Assembly: GCA_937897985.1 (NCBI GenBank)
Contig: CALCBD010000046.1
Location: 1 to 22,912 of the forward strand
DNA from: an uncultured Paludibacter sp.
GTDB taxonomy: Bacteria; Bacteroidota; Bacteroidia; Bacteroidales; Paludibacteraceae
Length of the DNA stretch: 22,912 bases
Direction: 5' to 3'
Part shown: piece by piece, positions 7,180 to 16,630 of the stretch
Numbering within the stretch: the first letter of the stretch is position 1
Layout of the letters: every line of letters starts with the position of its first letter
Program-made: the position numbers and the translations under genes
The notes under the pieces: model-generated
What the model was told of the DNA's origin: nothing
The model's database searches: none
What the model saw: the letters and a program-made list of their open reading frames with translations, nothing else

Positions 7180-8205
7180 TTACTCCCAGCTCAGTATTAC
7201 TTTTCCACATTCACCGCTTTCCATGACATCGAATCCTTTTTGAAAATCGTCGATACTGAAACGATGTGTAATGACGGGCGAAAGATCGATGCCGGTTATG
7301 AGCATTTGCTCCATCTGATACCATGTTTCCCACATTTCGCGACCATAAATACCTTTCAGAGTCAGTGCTTTAAAGATAATTTTGTCCCATTTTACGGTAG
7401 TCGTATCGGGTAAAATTCCCAATAAGGCAATTTTTGAACCATTATACATATTCTCAATCATGCTTTCGAATGCAATTGGTGAACCTGACATTTCGAGTCC
7501 GATATCAAATCCCCGCATGTGAAGTTCTTTCATTGCACCTTCAATTGATTGTCCTTTGGAAGGATTTACGGTCAATGTAGCTCCCATCTGTCGGGCAATG
7601 TTTAATCGATAGTCGCTTAAATCTGTAACTACAATATTCCTGGCACCTGCGAACCTGCAAATAGCAGTTGCCATTGTGCCAATCAATCCTGCACCGGTAA
7701 TCAGTACATCCTCGCCGATCATGGGGAATGAAAGTGCAGTGTGTGTGGCATTACCGAACGGATCCATAATCGACGCCATTTCGTCAGAAACGCGGGCATC
7801 CAGATGAACTACATTTTGTGCCGGCAACGAAAGATATTCAGCGAAGGCACCATCGCGGTTTACGCCTATACCAATTGTATTCTCACACACATGGAGTTTT
7901 CCCCGCCGACAGTTACGGCAGTGTCCGCAGGCAATATGTCCTTCGCCGGTGACACGATCACCGATTTTAATGTTTCTCACACCATGACCTTTTTCAACCA
8001 CTTCGCCCACATATTCGTGCCCGATAGTCATCGGCGTTTTTATAGTTCGCTGCGACCATTCGTCCCATTTATAAATATGCAGATCGGTACCACAAATAGC
8101 TGTTTTTTTGATTTTTATTAAAACGTCGTTGATACCTACGTGAGGAACAGGAACATCTTCCATCCAAATCCCTTTTTCGGGGAGGAGTTTTACTAATGCT
8201 TTCAT
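7180..8205 (-). CDS. tdh: L-threonine 3-dehydrogenase
   Basis: Tdh oxidises L-threonine with NAD+ to 2-amino-3-ketobutyrate in the cytoplasm, the first step of threonine conversion to glycine. The product is 341 residues, the same length as the E. coli enzyme, and key residues fall at the same positions. The catalytic zinc ligands are C38 ('AICGTDLHIYKWDEW'), H63 and E64 ('IGHEYVG'). The structural zinc cysteines are C93, C96, C99 and C107 ('HIACGHCRNCRRGKLHVC'). The 'MDPFGNATHTALSF' segment characteristic of Tdh follows at 147-160, and the NAD-binding loop GAGLIG is at 171-176. It is a medium-chain zinc dehydrogenase; sorbitol-type relatives lack the WDEW segment. It follows kbl by 45 bp on the minus strand, and the pair encodes the complete two-step pathway. 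Confidence 0.96.
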   Translation of the reverse strand: MKALVKLLPEKGIWMEDVPVPHVGINDVLIKIKKTAICGTDLHIYKWDEWSQRTIKTPMTIGHEYVGEVVEKGHGVRNIKIGDRVTGEGHIACGHCRNCRRGKLHVCENTIGIGVNRDGAFAEYLSLPAQNVVHLDARVSDEMASIMDPFGNATHTALSFPMIGEDVLITGAGLIGTMATAICRFAGARNIVVTDLSDYRLNIARQMGATLTVNPSKGQSIEGAMKELHMRGFDIGLEMSGSPIAFESMIENMYNGSKIALLGILPDTTTVKWDKIIFKALTLKGIYGREMWETWYQMEQMLITGIDLSPVITHRFSIDDFQKGFDVMESGECGKVILSWE

Positions 8206-8250
8206 GTATTTTTAGATTTATTGTTTTTCAATTTGTAAAATAATCGATAT

Positions 8251-9441
8251 TTAGTTAATTACGCCCAGTTCACGTCCTACTTTTGTAAATGCGGCAATAC
8301 ATTTGTCGAGATGTCCGGTTTCGTGGGCAGCCGAAATCTGAACACGAATACGTGCCTGATCTTTGGGAACTACAGGGAAATAGAATCCGGTGACATAGAT
8401 GCCTTCGTTGAGCAACAAGGCAGCCATTTCCTGTGATAATTTTGCATCGTAAAGCATCACTGCACAAATGGCCGATTCAGTAGGTTTTATGTCGAATCCT
8501 GCTTTTTTCATACGTTCTGTGAAGTAAGCTGTGTTTTTATGAAGTTTGTCCTGCAATTCGTTGGTTTCGTCCATCATTTCGAACATACGAATTCCGGCCG
8601 AAGCAACCATAGGCGGAATTGAATTTGAAAACAAATATGGTCGTGAGCGTTGACGGAGCAAATCAATAATTTCCTTTTTCCCGGTGGTAAAACCTCCGAT
8701 AGCACCTCCAAAGGCTTTGCCGAGTGTGCCTGTTATGATTTCTATTTTTCCTCTCAGATTGTAACGTTCGGTAACTCCCCTGCCGGTTTCTCCTACCACG
8801 CCAGCTGAATGAGATTCGTCCACCATTACCATTGCACCGTATTTCTCAGCCAGAGCATAAATTTTGTCGAGCGGTGCGACATTTCCATCCATCGAAAAAA
8901 CGCCATCAGTAACTATAAGTCTGAATCTTTGTTCCTGAGCTTCAATTAATTGTTTTTCGAGGTCTGCCATGTCGGCATTGGCATATCGGTAGCGTTTGGC
9001 CTTCGATAACCTCACACCGTCGATGATTGAAGCATGATTCAGTGCATCGGAGATGATTGCATCTTCCTCGCTCAGCAATGGTTCAAAAACTCCTCCATTG
9101 GCATCAAAACATGCAGCATAGAGTATGGTGTCTTCTGTACCGAAAAAATGAGCAATTGAGGCTTCAAGTCTTTTGTGTACATCCTGTGTGCCACAAATAA
9201 ACCGTACGGATGATACGCCGTAGCCGTAATGGTCTAAACCGTCTTTTGCGGCCCTTATTAATTCAGGATTATTGGATAAACCGAGATAATTATTGGCACA
9301 AAAATTCAATACTTCTTTTCCGTTCGCTACCCTTATCTCAGCACCTTGTGGGGTAGTAATGATACGCTCTTTTTTATACAATCCGGCCTCTTCTATACCT
9401 TTTAATTCGGCTTCGAGGTGAGATTTGAATTGATTATACAT
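8251..9441 (-). CDS. kbl: 2-amino-3-ketobutyrate CoA ligase (glycine C-acetyltransferase)
   Basis: Kbl cleaves 2-amino-3-ketobutyrate with CoA to glycine and acetyl-CoA, using pyridoxal phosphate. The 396-residue product is a normal-length member of the alpha-oxoamine synthase family. Visible features are 'NFCANNYLGLSNNPE' (47-60), the PLP-stacking H136 in 'DALNHASIIDG', D208 and H211 in 'VMVDESHSAG' and the PLP lysine K242 in 'TGTLGKAFGGAIGG'. Relatives such as BioF or serine palmitoyltransferase share this fold, but the sequence style and the adjacent tdh gene favour Kbl. It is the first gene of the kbl-tdh operon and reads divergently from the pectin locus. Confidence 0.95.
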   Translation of the reverse strand: MYNQFKSHLEAELKGIEEAGLYKKERIITTPQGAEIRVANGKEVLNFCANNYLGLSNNPELIRAAKDGLDHYGYGVSSVRFICGTQDVHKRLEASIAHFFGTEDTILYAACFDANGGVFEPLLSEEDAIISDALNHASIIDGVRLSKAKRYRYANADMADLEKQLIEAQEQRFRLIVTDGVFSMDGNVAPLDKIYALAEKYGAMVMVDESHSAGVVGETGRGVTERYNLRGKIEIITGTLGKAFGGAIGGFTTGKKEIIDLLRQRSRPYLFSNSIPPMVASAGIRMFEMMDETNELQDKLHKNTAYFTERMKKAGFDIKPTESAICAVMLYDAKLSQEMAALLLNEGIYVTGFYFPVVPKDQARIRVQISAAHETGHLDKCIAAFTKVGRELGVIN

Positions 9442-9884
9442 GATTTTTTTAGTTTAAATTGTCCGATTTTATTTTTATGCAAATATATTACATTTTTGCG
9501 ACGGCTAAATAAGAATTTCAATAAATGTCGCTGTAAAAATGGAGTCGTTGCATATCATATTTGCAGATAACTGATGTAATTTTGCAAAGCGGATTCAAAT
9601 TTATTGTCCCTGAGTAGGAATGGAAATTTTCAAAACAAGGATTTTGCAGTGAACCTTTAATTATTTAAATTACTTTGTTGATTACATTTTGAATATAAAG
9701 TCGTCTATAAAGCAGTAAATAAATTTATTTTGAAGTTAATAATAAAAAACAGACTCAATTTCAGTGATTCACCTACTTTTTTCAGATAGAATTGTTTTAA
9801 ATATAGTTACTTAAAAATACAGGTTTTTGATAAAAATGCACGAATTTCAGGGTATATTTAACCTTATTATAATATTAAAAAATT
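9442..9884. other. Divergent intergenic region between kbl and the pectin locus
   Basis: These 443 bases hold no convincing gene. The left end carries the kbl promoter on the minus strand. On the plus strand TAATTTTG (9577-9584) matches TAnnTTTG but has no TTTG at the right distance; CATATTTG (9556-9563) is a one-mismatch version nearby. The rest, 9600-9884, is a strongly AT-rich leader without clear hairpins. The SusC promoter is presumably here and may depend on a dedicated activator or sigma factor, since no good housekeeping promoter is seen close to the start. Confidence 0.5.
9480..9487 (-). promoter_or_regulatory. -7 element of the kbl-tdh promoter
   Basis: On the minus strand the bases read TATATTTG, an exact match to TAnnTTTG, 38 bases upstream of the kbl ATG. 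The -33 region 19 bases further up reads ATTTA, an imperfect TTTG. A leader of about 30 nt would result. Confidence 0.5.
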
Positions 9885-12800
9885 ATGAATTGTAAAAACA
9901 AACAGTTACAAAGTTACGCATCAGTTATCATGTGTAGGTTTGTTTATTTTCTTATTATTTTGATATCCGTTTCGATAGTTTTCCCAATGCAGGCAAACGG
10001 ACAGACAGGTAATCAGCAGATTACTGTCAAATCAAAAGTTTTGGATGAAAATGGTATTCCTGTGATCGGTGCTACTGTGCTGGTTGAAGGAACCACTACC
10101 GGTACGGTAACCGATATTGACGGAAATTTCAGTCTCAAAGCTTCATCAAATTCTATCGTATCCATCTCATACATTGGTTATAAAGCCGTGAAATTTAAAG
10201 CGGGCATTGTTCCGGCTACGGTGAGATTGTCCGAAGATAGTGAAAAGCTCGATGAGGTAGTTGTTGTTGGTTACGGTACAGTGAAACGTGCCAACCTGAC
10301 GGGAGCTGTTTCCAATATCAATATGAAGGAAGTAGCTGACATTCCTTCGCCGAACCTGGCTTCGGTGCTTATGGGAACTATGGCCGGAGTAAATGTAAGT
10401 GAAGCTACAGGTAATCCCATTGGAAATGCAACGATTCAGATTCGTATCAATGGTTCGTGGAATGGTGAAATTCCTCTGTATGTTATTGATGGTTTCATCC
10501 GTGATGTTGATGCATTTAATCTTTTGGATGCTTCGGAAATAGAAAACATTTCTGTGTTGAAAGACGCTCAGGCAGCAATTTATGGTGTACGTGGTGCCGG
10601 TGGGGTCATTCTGGTTACTACCAAAAAAGGAAAGGAAGGAAAAGCTAAAGTTACCTATTCAAGTTCATTCGGGTTGAATCAGGGAGTCGATATGCCGGTG
10701 ATGATGAGTGCCTACGAGCAGGGAGTAGCCCTGAATGATTTGTTTCAGCAAAACATTACCTATAAAGGTGCAAGTGCCGACAATACCAAGTTTTTCACTG
10801 CTGCTGAACTCAATAATATGAAAACGCTTGATTATAACTGGTTGAATCTTGGATGGAAAAACTCGGGCAATAACCGCCATACAGTTAATGTAAGCGGGGG
10901 AAATGAAACTGTCCGCTATTTTGTCGGAGGTTCATACATGTTTGCCGATGGTAATTTCTCCAATCTCGACATGACTCGATACGGTTTACGCATGGGAGTC
11001 GATGCCAAGGTGGCTAAGAACCTGACGGCTAACTTTTCGATGAGCTATTCGGCCAAGAATACGGAGATGCCACTCAATCAGAAAGATGCCGAGCCCGAAA
11101 GAATGTACGGAACATTCAGCGATCTGGCCCGGGCGCCGCGTTTTATACCTGCCTATATCAATGGTGTTCCGGTGGGGAATTCAATACCTACGAATGGAAC
11201 TCATCCGCTCGAAGTAATGAATTCAGGTTCGTACCGACGAAATAAAACAAGTGATATTACAGCAGGTCTCTCATTAGAATATAATATTGAAAAAATTAAA
11301 GGTTTAAAAGTTGCTGTTTCAGGTAACTACAGTAGCGGATATAATTATGGTAAACAATTGTCGAAACCATATTATGTTTATGGTTTTATTCCTGAAGGTG
11401 ATACTCACGATAGTTATCTGTTGTCGGATGTTCAGTATGCTGTGACGGATCCTCAATACAGAAAAAGAATAACCAACAGCGATAAACTGTATGAATCTTC
11501 TTCATTTTCCTATTCATATCAGTTAAATCCGCAAATTTCATATTCTAATCGATTTGGTAAACATAATGTGTCGGCAATGTTAATGTACGAACAATCCGAA
11601 AGCGGAGGCAACGGGCTCAATGCTTACAGAAATACCGTAATTATTGAGAATTATGAAGTGCTTGCCGGTTACAGTCTCGACGGGCAGGGAAACAGCTCGT
11701 CGATTAACACATTATCGCGTCGTCAGTCATTTATCGGACGTTTGAATTATAATTATGCCGATAAGTACTTCCTCGAAAGTGCAAACCGTTACGAATCATC
11801 CACCAACTTTGCTCCCGGATATCGTTGGGGACTTTTCCCGTCCATATCATTAGGCTGGCGTATTTCAGAAGAGCCATTCTTCAAGGACAATGTGACTTTT
11901 ATGGACAATCTGAAAATTCGTACTTCTTACGGTCGGCTTGGTAGCGATAAGGCAAGTATGAACCAGTGGCGTTCGAGTTATGGTCAGAGTACAGGTGCTT
12001 ATGTGGGCGGAAGTGCTTTGCTCACAATGCTGAGTCCGAATATGGAAGGATTGGTTTATTATTCTTCTACCTGGGAAAAGACAGATTCGTATAATGCCGG
12101 AATTGATATGCAGTTTATTAAGAGTCTTACAGTTGGTATTGATGGTTTTTACCGCCATACATTCGATATTCTGGATGATTTTAAAAGCGAATTTCCCCAG
12201 TCGTCGGGTATCAATGCTTCGACTCCTAAACTGAATACCGGAATACAGGATTCGTGGGGAGGTGAACTGGAAATTGGTTACAATAAAAAAATTAACAAAG
12301 ACTGGGAAGTCTTTGTTAAAGGAAATATGTCCTATGCCACAAATAAAGTGATTCAAAAATCTCAAAACCCCGGAGTTATCGGTACATGGAAAGATGAATT
12401 GGGCAGAATAAGAGGTGGCGAAGTGGGCTATACCTGTCTTGGAATCGCCCGTACTCAGGCTGATATTGACAAATATATTGCTGACTTAAAAGCAAACTCG
12501 TCGACCGGAACAATTAAGGTTTTAGGATTAAACGAAGCTGATTTAAAGCCGGGTATGTTGATGTACAAGGATATCAGCAGCGCACCATATAAAGATGCGG
12601 ATGGTAAATGGCACGATGGTTTACCCGATGGAAATATTACCGAAGACGACCAGCGCATTATCAGTAAGTATGATTCACCTCCATTCAGTTATGGCTTTTC
12701 ATTTGGCTTTGCATGGAAAAATCTGAAAGTAGAAGCATTGTTCAACGGTGAATTCGGTAACGATGTGTTATTTGAAAAAGGTTTCTGGACTGATGCTTCC

Positions 12801-13172
12801 GGTGGTTCACGTACAGGTGATTTCCTGTCAATCTATTCAAATCAGCTTCGCGAATGGTATGGAAATTACTGGACTGAATCCAATCCTAATGCAAAATATC
12901 CGCGTTTGGATACCAACAGCCTCAGAGGCCAAAGGTCAACATTCTGGATGCGCGATGGACATACCCTTCGTTTACGTAGTGTTAATGTATCGTACCTTGT
13001 TCCGAAATCAATTGTCAAACCGGTTGGGATTGAACAACTCAGGATATTTTTCTCGGGAACGAATTTACTTACCATCATTAATCCGTATCCTTACAAAGAT
13101 GCAAGTGTAGGTTTCTGGTCCGATTATCCAATGATTCAATCGTTCAACTTTGGTTTAAATCTTAATTTCTAA
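9885..13172 (+). CDS. SusC/RagA-family TonB-dependent outer-membrane transporter
   Basis: This protein imports oligosaccharides across the outer membrane with energy from TonB-ExbBD. The 1095-residue product has a signal peptide (hydrophobic core about 18-34, cleavage near 'QANGQ'). A carboxypeptidase D-regulatory-like domain follows (about 46-116, 'VLDENGIPVIGATVLVEGTT'), then a TonB box region 'LDEVVVVGYG' (122-131) and a plug domain (about 136-250) with the SusC-typical 'ISVLKDAQAAIYGVRGAGG'. The 22-strand barrel ends in phenylalanine ('FNFGLNLNF'). The susD gene starts 12 bp downstream, and pectin-degrading enzymes follow, so the substrate is inferred to be oligogalacturonides. Specificity cannot be read from the sequence itself. 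Upstream there is no local sensor or anti-sigma gene. Confidence 0.96.
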   Translation: MNCKNKQLQSYASVIMCRFVYFLIILISVSIVFPMQANGQTGNQQITVKSKVLDENGIPVIGATVLVEGTTTGTVTDIDGNFSLKASSNSIVSISYIGYKAVKFKAGIVPATVRLSEDSEKLDEVVVVGYGTVKRANLTGAVSNINMKEVADIPSPNLASVLMGTMAGVNVSEATGNPIGNATIQIRINGSWNGEIPLYVIDGFIRDVDAFNLLDASEIENISVLKDAQAAIYGVRGAGGVILVTTKKGKEGKAKVTYSSSFGLNQGVDMPVMMSAYEQGVALNDLFQQNITYKGASADNTKFFTAAELNNMKTLDYNWLNLGWKNSGNNRHTVNVSGGNETVRYFVGGSYMFADGNFSNLDMTRYGLRMGVDAKVAKNLTANFSMSYSAKNTEMPLNQKDAEPERMYGTFSDLARAPRFIPAYINGVPVGNSIPTNGTHPLEVMNSGSYRRNKTSDITAGLSLEYNIEKIKGLKVAVSGNYSSGYNYGKQLSKPYYVYGFIPEGDTHDSYLLSDVQYAVTDPQYRKRITNSDKLYESSSFSYSYQLNPQISYSNRFGKHNVSAMLMYEQSESGGNGLNAYRNTVIIENYEVLAGYSLDGQGNSSSINTLSRRQSFIGRLNYNYADKYFLESANRYESSTNFAPGYRWGLFPSISLGWRISEEPFFKDNVTFMDNLKIRTSYGRLGSDKASMNQWRSSYGQSTGAYVGGSALLTMLSPNMEGLVYYSSTWEKTDSYNAGIDMQFIKSLTVGIDGFYRHTFDILDDFKSEFPQSSGINASTPKLNTGIQDSWGGELEIGYNKKINKDWEVFVKGNMSYATNKVIQKSQNPGVIGTWKDELGRIRGGEVGYTCLGIARTQADIDKYIADLKANSSTGTIKVLGLNEADLKPGMLMYKDISSAPYKDADGKWHDGLPDGNITEDDQRIISKYDSPPFSYGFSFGFAWKNLKVEALFNGEFGNDVLFEKGFWTDASGGSRTGDFLSIYSNQLREWYGNYWTESNPNAKYPRLDTNSLRGQRSTFWMRDGHTLRLRSVNVSYLVPKSIVKPVGIEQLRIFFSGTNLLTIINPYPYKDASVGFWSDYPMIQSFNFGLNLNF

Positions 13173-13184
13173 ATTCACAATGCC

Positions 13185-15047
13185 ATGAAAATTAAATATA
13201 TATTTATAAGTGCAGTTTTAATTTTACTGACAGCTTCGTGCTCCGACTTTTTAAATGTGAAGGATGAAGCAGCCATTAATCCTGCTGTTTGGGACAATGA
13301 GAATTCGGCCAAGCTTTATATCAACAATATTTATAACAGCTGTCTGCCTGCTTTCGGAGGTGAAAGCCCCGTATCGGATGGGTCGCTGAACGCCATTTCC
13401 GACGAAACCTCAGGTATGGACTCGAAACTGCTGTTGGGAACGCTCGAAAACGGGAGCGTTGGCGTATACTCAGCTGCCACCTATCAGTCCATACGTTATA
13501 TCAATATTGCTTTTAACGAAATGAAAGCTTCAACCCTGACAGGTGATGCCCGTAATAAAATTTTGGGACAATTATATTTCTTCAGAGCCTGGCAACACTG
13601 GAAACTGATTCAACTTTACGGAGGAGTACCTTACATGAGGGATGTGGTTGATTATCTGAGTCCGGATTCCATCAAAAATACACCTCGTTATAAAACATCT
13701 GTATGTATCAGTTATTTGAAACAGGATCTTGAAAAGGCGATTGAATATTTGCCTGCATCGTGGCCAACCGACGAATATGGCAGAATTACACGTGCCGGTG
13801 CAGCTTCATTTCTTGGTCGGGTACTGCTTTTTTATGCAAGTCCGCAGTTTAATCCAACCAATGATATCAACAGATGGAAAGATGCTTATGACAGTAACTT
13901 AAGAGCAAAAACAATGTGTTTGCAGGATGGCTATGGTTTGATGGATGTAAGCAGTGCTCCTACCACTCAGTTCCCTTATACCAAAGATTTTAACAAAATA
14001 TTTATAACCAAGAAAACAGCAGGTAATAACGAAGTAATCATTGTAACTCCGTATTTGCAGGCTTATAAATTCCATGGTTACGAAAACTCTGTACGACCTG
14101 TCGAAATCACAAACGGAACCGGTCGTCCTTCCAACTGTCCTACATGGGATTTGGTCATTGCGTTCCCGATGAAGGATGGACGTCCTGCTTTTAATGCCAG
14201 CAGGCAATTTACGGGCAATACCGATATCAACAAATATTACCGCGACAGGGATCCGCGCTTCTATGCTACAGTTGCTTTTAATGGTTGCTACTATCCACTT
14301 GAGGGAAATGCAGTTCGTCGCCAGTGGACTTATAGTGGTGGCGAAGGAACAACGACTGATAAAACCTCGCCTACAGGTTTTTATTGCAGGAAATATGTGA
14401 ACCCATCCATCAATGGTGAGGAACGTTCGAAGACATATACCGACTGGATTGAATTACGGTATGCCGAGGTGTTGCTGAATCTGGCTGAATCAGCTTTCGA
14501 ATACCAGGGTGCAAATTCAGAAACCGGTTACGACTGCCTGAAACAAATCCGTCAGCGTGCCGGAATTGATGCCGGTACAGATGGTTATTACGGTTTAAAA
14601 GCCAATGCTAATTTCACTCCTGTTGAACTGGTTATGAATGAACGCAGAGTTGAACTGGCATTCGAAGGGAAAAGATTTTTCGACCTGCGTCGTCGAAACA
14701 TGTTTACAACCAATTTGGGCAATAATATAGTGAAACTCAACGGCTGGAAAAAAAGCGGTTCCGGTTATACCTTTACACTCAAAACAGCTCTGACTACTGA
14801 GTTCAATTCGCTCAAGGACAATCTTCCGGTGGACAGTGTTTATAAATACTTTACTATGGCTGCCAAATCAACAGGTCCGCTTGTAAAGGCAATTGACTAC
14901 AAAGCTACCACTGATCCGGCAGCCCTGAAAAATGTTTTTAGCGGAAGTTACAACTTTTTTGATATTCCTCAGGCTATATTGTCGCGCAGTCCGGCATTAG
15001 TGCAGACCATTGGTTGGGAAAACGGAACTTTTAACCCATTCGAATAA
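13185..15047 (+). CDS. SusD/RagB-family outer-membrane glycan-binding lipoprotein
   Basis: SusD proteins sit on the cell surface, cap the SusC barrel and capture glycans. The 620-residue product has a lipoprotein signal peptide with the lipobox 'LTASC', lipidated cysteine C19. TPR-like helices ('LGQLYFFRAWQHWKLIQLYGG') follow, as does the 'RAGAASFLGRVLLFYASPQF' helix that is conserved in the family. Near residue 485-503 there is the diagnostic 'NERRVELAFEGKRFFDLRRR' motif. The protein is longer than the usual 500-600 residues but within range. The pair with the preceding SusC gene, separated by 12 bp, is the defining mark of a polysaccharide utilisation locus. Pectic substrate is inferred from the downstream enzymes. 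Confidence 0.96.
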   Translation: MKIKYIFISAVLILLTASCSDFLNVKDEAAINPAVWDNENSAKLYINNIYNSCLPAFGGESPVSDGSLNAISDETSGMDSKLLLGTLENGSVGVYSAATYQSIRYINIAFNEMKASTLTGDARNKILGQLYFFRAWQHWKLIQLYGGVPYMRDVVDYLSPDSIKNTPRYKTSVCISYLKQDLEKAIEYLPASWPTDEYGRITRAGAASFLGRVLLFYASPQFNPTNDINRWKDAYDSNLRAKTMCLQDGYGLMDVSSAPTTQFPYTKDFNKIFITKKTAGNNEVIIVTPYLQAYKFHGYENSVRPVEITNGTGRPSNCPTWDLVIAFPMKDGRPAFNASRQFTGNTDINKYYRDRDPRFYATVAFNGCYYPLEGNAVRRQWTYSGGEGTTTDKTSPTGFYCRKYVNPSINGEERSKTYTDWIELRYAEVLLNLAESAFEYQGANSETGYDCLKQIRQRAGIDAGTDGYYGLKANANFTPVELVMNERRVELAFEGKRFFDLRRRNMFTTNLGNNIVKLNGWKKSGSGYTFTLKTALTTEFNSLKDNLPVDSVYKYFTMAAKSTGPLVKAIDYKATTDPAALKNVFSGSYNFFDIPQAILSRSPALVQTIGWENGTFNPFE

Positions 15048-15052
15048 TCAAT

Positions 15053-15088
15053 AATTACCTTATACAGCTCTGACTGTATAAGGTAATT
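15053..15088 (+). terminator. Perfect 15-bp hairpin between susD and the enzyme genes (attenuator candidate)
   Basis: AATTACCTTATACAG (15053-15067) and CTGTATAAGGTAATT (15074-15088) are perfectly complementary with a 6-nt loop. The hairpin begins five bases after the susD stop and is followed by a short TTTAAAT stretch, so termination is likely partial. Such a structure would give more SusC/SusD than enzyme, or protect the susCD message from 3' decay. Confidence 0.6.
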
Positions 15089-15107
15089 TTAAATATCATT
15101 TCTAATA

Positions 15108-16565
15108 ATGAAAAAACTTTTTACCATACTGTTCTTTATAAGTAGTGTATTGGCTTCAGCTCAGCCATTTCGTTATATAGTAGCAGCTGATGGATCCGGA
15201 ACGCATACTTCTGTGCAGGCTGCAATTGATGCCTGTCCTGATGGGGTAAGAAGTATTATTTTTATAAAAAACGGAACTTACTTCGGACAGACTTCAATAG
15301 GCAGCAAAAGTGCTGCTTCGAACAAGTTAATATCACTTGTTGGCGAAAGTCGGGACAGCGTAATTCTGACCTTCGATAAGTCGTTGCCTATGGTAAGCAC
15401 TTTCGAACAGGCAACTACTTTTCAGATTTATGCCAAAAATTTTTATGCTGAAAACATTACGTTTGTAAATTCAGCCGGCAATACCGGACAAGCGCTTGCG
15501 CTTTACACTGCCGGAGATATGTCAACTTTCAGAAACTGTACACTGAAAGGTTATCAGGATACTTACCGGTCGAAGAAAGGAACACGCGGCTATTTCAAAA
15601 AATGCCTGATCGAAGGTGCAGTCGATTTTATATATGCCGGTGGTACATTGTTTTTTGATGATTGTACCATTAACTGCGTCAAAGGCGGAGGCTATATTGT
15701 TGCCCCTGAAGATGCGTATGCTACAATTCCGGCTACGCAAACAGTGTGTGGGAAATTTCTGCGGCTGGGATTCTTTTTCCGCAACTGCAATATAACTGCC
15801 AATGCCGATGTGCCGGTCAACAGTTATTATCTTGGAAGGCCATGGAATACAACTGCAGGTGCGTTTTATCTCAATTGTAAACTCGGGAATCATATAAAAG
15901 CAGCCGGTTGGCAAACCATGGGCGGTAATGAAACATCAGCCTGTTTTGCCGAATATAACAGCATGGATATCAATGGAAATCCGGTCGACGTAACCGGACG
16001 TGTGAGCTGGAGTTTTCAGCTGCCTAAAGCCGATGTCGATAATTTGCTGACACCTGCAGGTATTTATGCCCGTATCAATTCCACCGATGTTTACGATCCT
16101 GTTACGATTTGTATTTCTCCTGCTTCACCTTCAAATGTAGTACTGACGGGCAATGTTCTGACATGGAGCGCAGTTGACGGAGTTGCCGGTTATGCTGTAT
16201 ATAAGAATAGTAAGTTGATTTCCAACACTTCAGCCACAACATGTACCGACGAGTCAGCAGGTGCAGGCAATTACAGTATAATCAGTATTGGATTAGCAGG
16301 ACAGTTGAGCGATCCTGCCGGAGTGAAAACAGCTTTACATGATTTGTCTGCCGAAACCCTGCAAATTACAATTGAAAACGGTGTTGTAAAATGTAATGAG
16401 CCGGCGAAGATTGACATTTATTCCATCGATGGTAAATGTTTGAATAAAGCTGTATCTTTTCAGACATTTCAGCCAATGGAAAAAGGATTTGGTTCATACA
16501 TCATTAAAGCTACTTCGGTAAACGGACAAACGGGAACTAAAAAGTTGATTTATACACCAAATTAA
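15108..16565 (+). CDS. Pectin methylesterase (CE8) with FnIII-like and T9SS sorting domains
   Basis: The enzyme removes methyl groups from homogalacturonan, releasing methanol and preparing pectin for pectate lyase. The 485-residue product has a type I signal peptide (cleavage after 'VLASAQ'). The CE8 beta-helix spans about 21-330 and carries all the family motifs: GQALAL (127-132, oxyanion Q128), 'GYQDTY' (148-153, Q150 and acid/base D151), 'VDFIYAGG' (172-179, nucleophile D173) and 'YLGRPW' (241-246, R244 and W246). A fibronectin III-like module, about 335-408 ('LTWSAVDGVAGYAVYKNSK'), follows. The last 65 residues ('AKIDIYSIDGKCLNK', 'YIIKATSVNG', ending 'KKLIYTPN') resemble a type A T9SS sorting domain. 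The enzyme therefore should be surface-attached or released. The following gene encodes the lyase that acts on its product. Confidence 0.93.
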   Translation: MKKLFTILFFISSVLASAQPFRYIVAADGSGTHTSVQAAIDACPDGVRSIIFIKNGTYFGQTSIGSKSAASNKLISLVGESRDSVILTFDKSLPMVSTFEQATTFQIYAKNFYAENITFVNSAGNTGQALALYTAGDMSTFRNCTLKGYQDTYRSKKGTRGYFKKCLIEGAVDFIYAGGTLFFDDCTINCVKGGGYIVAPEDAYATIPATQTVCGKFLRLGFFFRNCNITANADVPVNSYYLGRPWNTTAGAFYLNCKLGNHIKAAGWQTMGGNETSACFAEYNSMDINGNPVDVTGRVSWSFQLPKADVDNLLTPAGIYARINSTDVYDPVTICISPASPSNVVLTGNVLTWSAVDGVAGYAVYKNSKLISNTSATTCTDESAGAGNYSIISIGLAGQLSDPAGVKTALHDLSAETLQITIENGVVKCNEPAKIDIYSIDGKCLNKAVSFQTFQPMEKGFGSYIIKATSVNGQTGTKKLIYTPN

Positions 16566-16599
16566 TCATTTTCTCCACATTCAATTTTTATTCTGAAAT

Positions 16600-16607
16600 T
16601 ACTTTTG
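16600..16607 (+). promoter_or_regulatory. Possible internal promoter before the first pectate lyase
   Basis: TACTTTTG matches the -7 consensus TAnnTTTG exactly, 23 bases upstream of the ATG at 16631. No TTTG lies 19-21 bases further up, so it may be weak, activator-dependent or accidental in an AT-rich gap. Confidence 0.25.
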
Positions 16608-16630
16608 TAAATCATAAAACACACTCATTC

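Noticed and set aside
7100..7180. Terminator for kbl-tdh in the AT-rich stretch after the tdh stop
   Set aside because: Short palindromes (TTACAA/TTGTAA, GAATATTC) are present, but none has a stem plus T tract on the minus strand. The nested palindrome at 6970-7078 could serve instead, but this cannot be shown from sequence.
7741..8121. 126-codon plus-strand open frame antisense to tdh
   Set aside because: It overlaps the zinc-binding region of tdh, whose protein sequence is fully conserved; the opposite frame shows no domain or signal.
11865..12365. 166-codon open frame on the minus strand inside the SusC gene
   Set aside because: It is the shadow of the barrel-coding sequence; composition is atypical and nothing recognisable is encoded.
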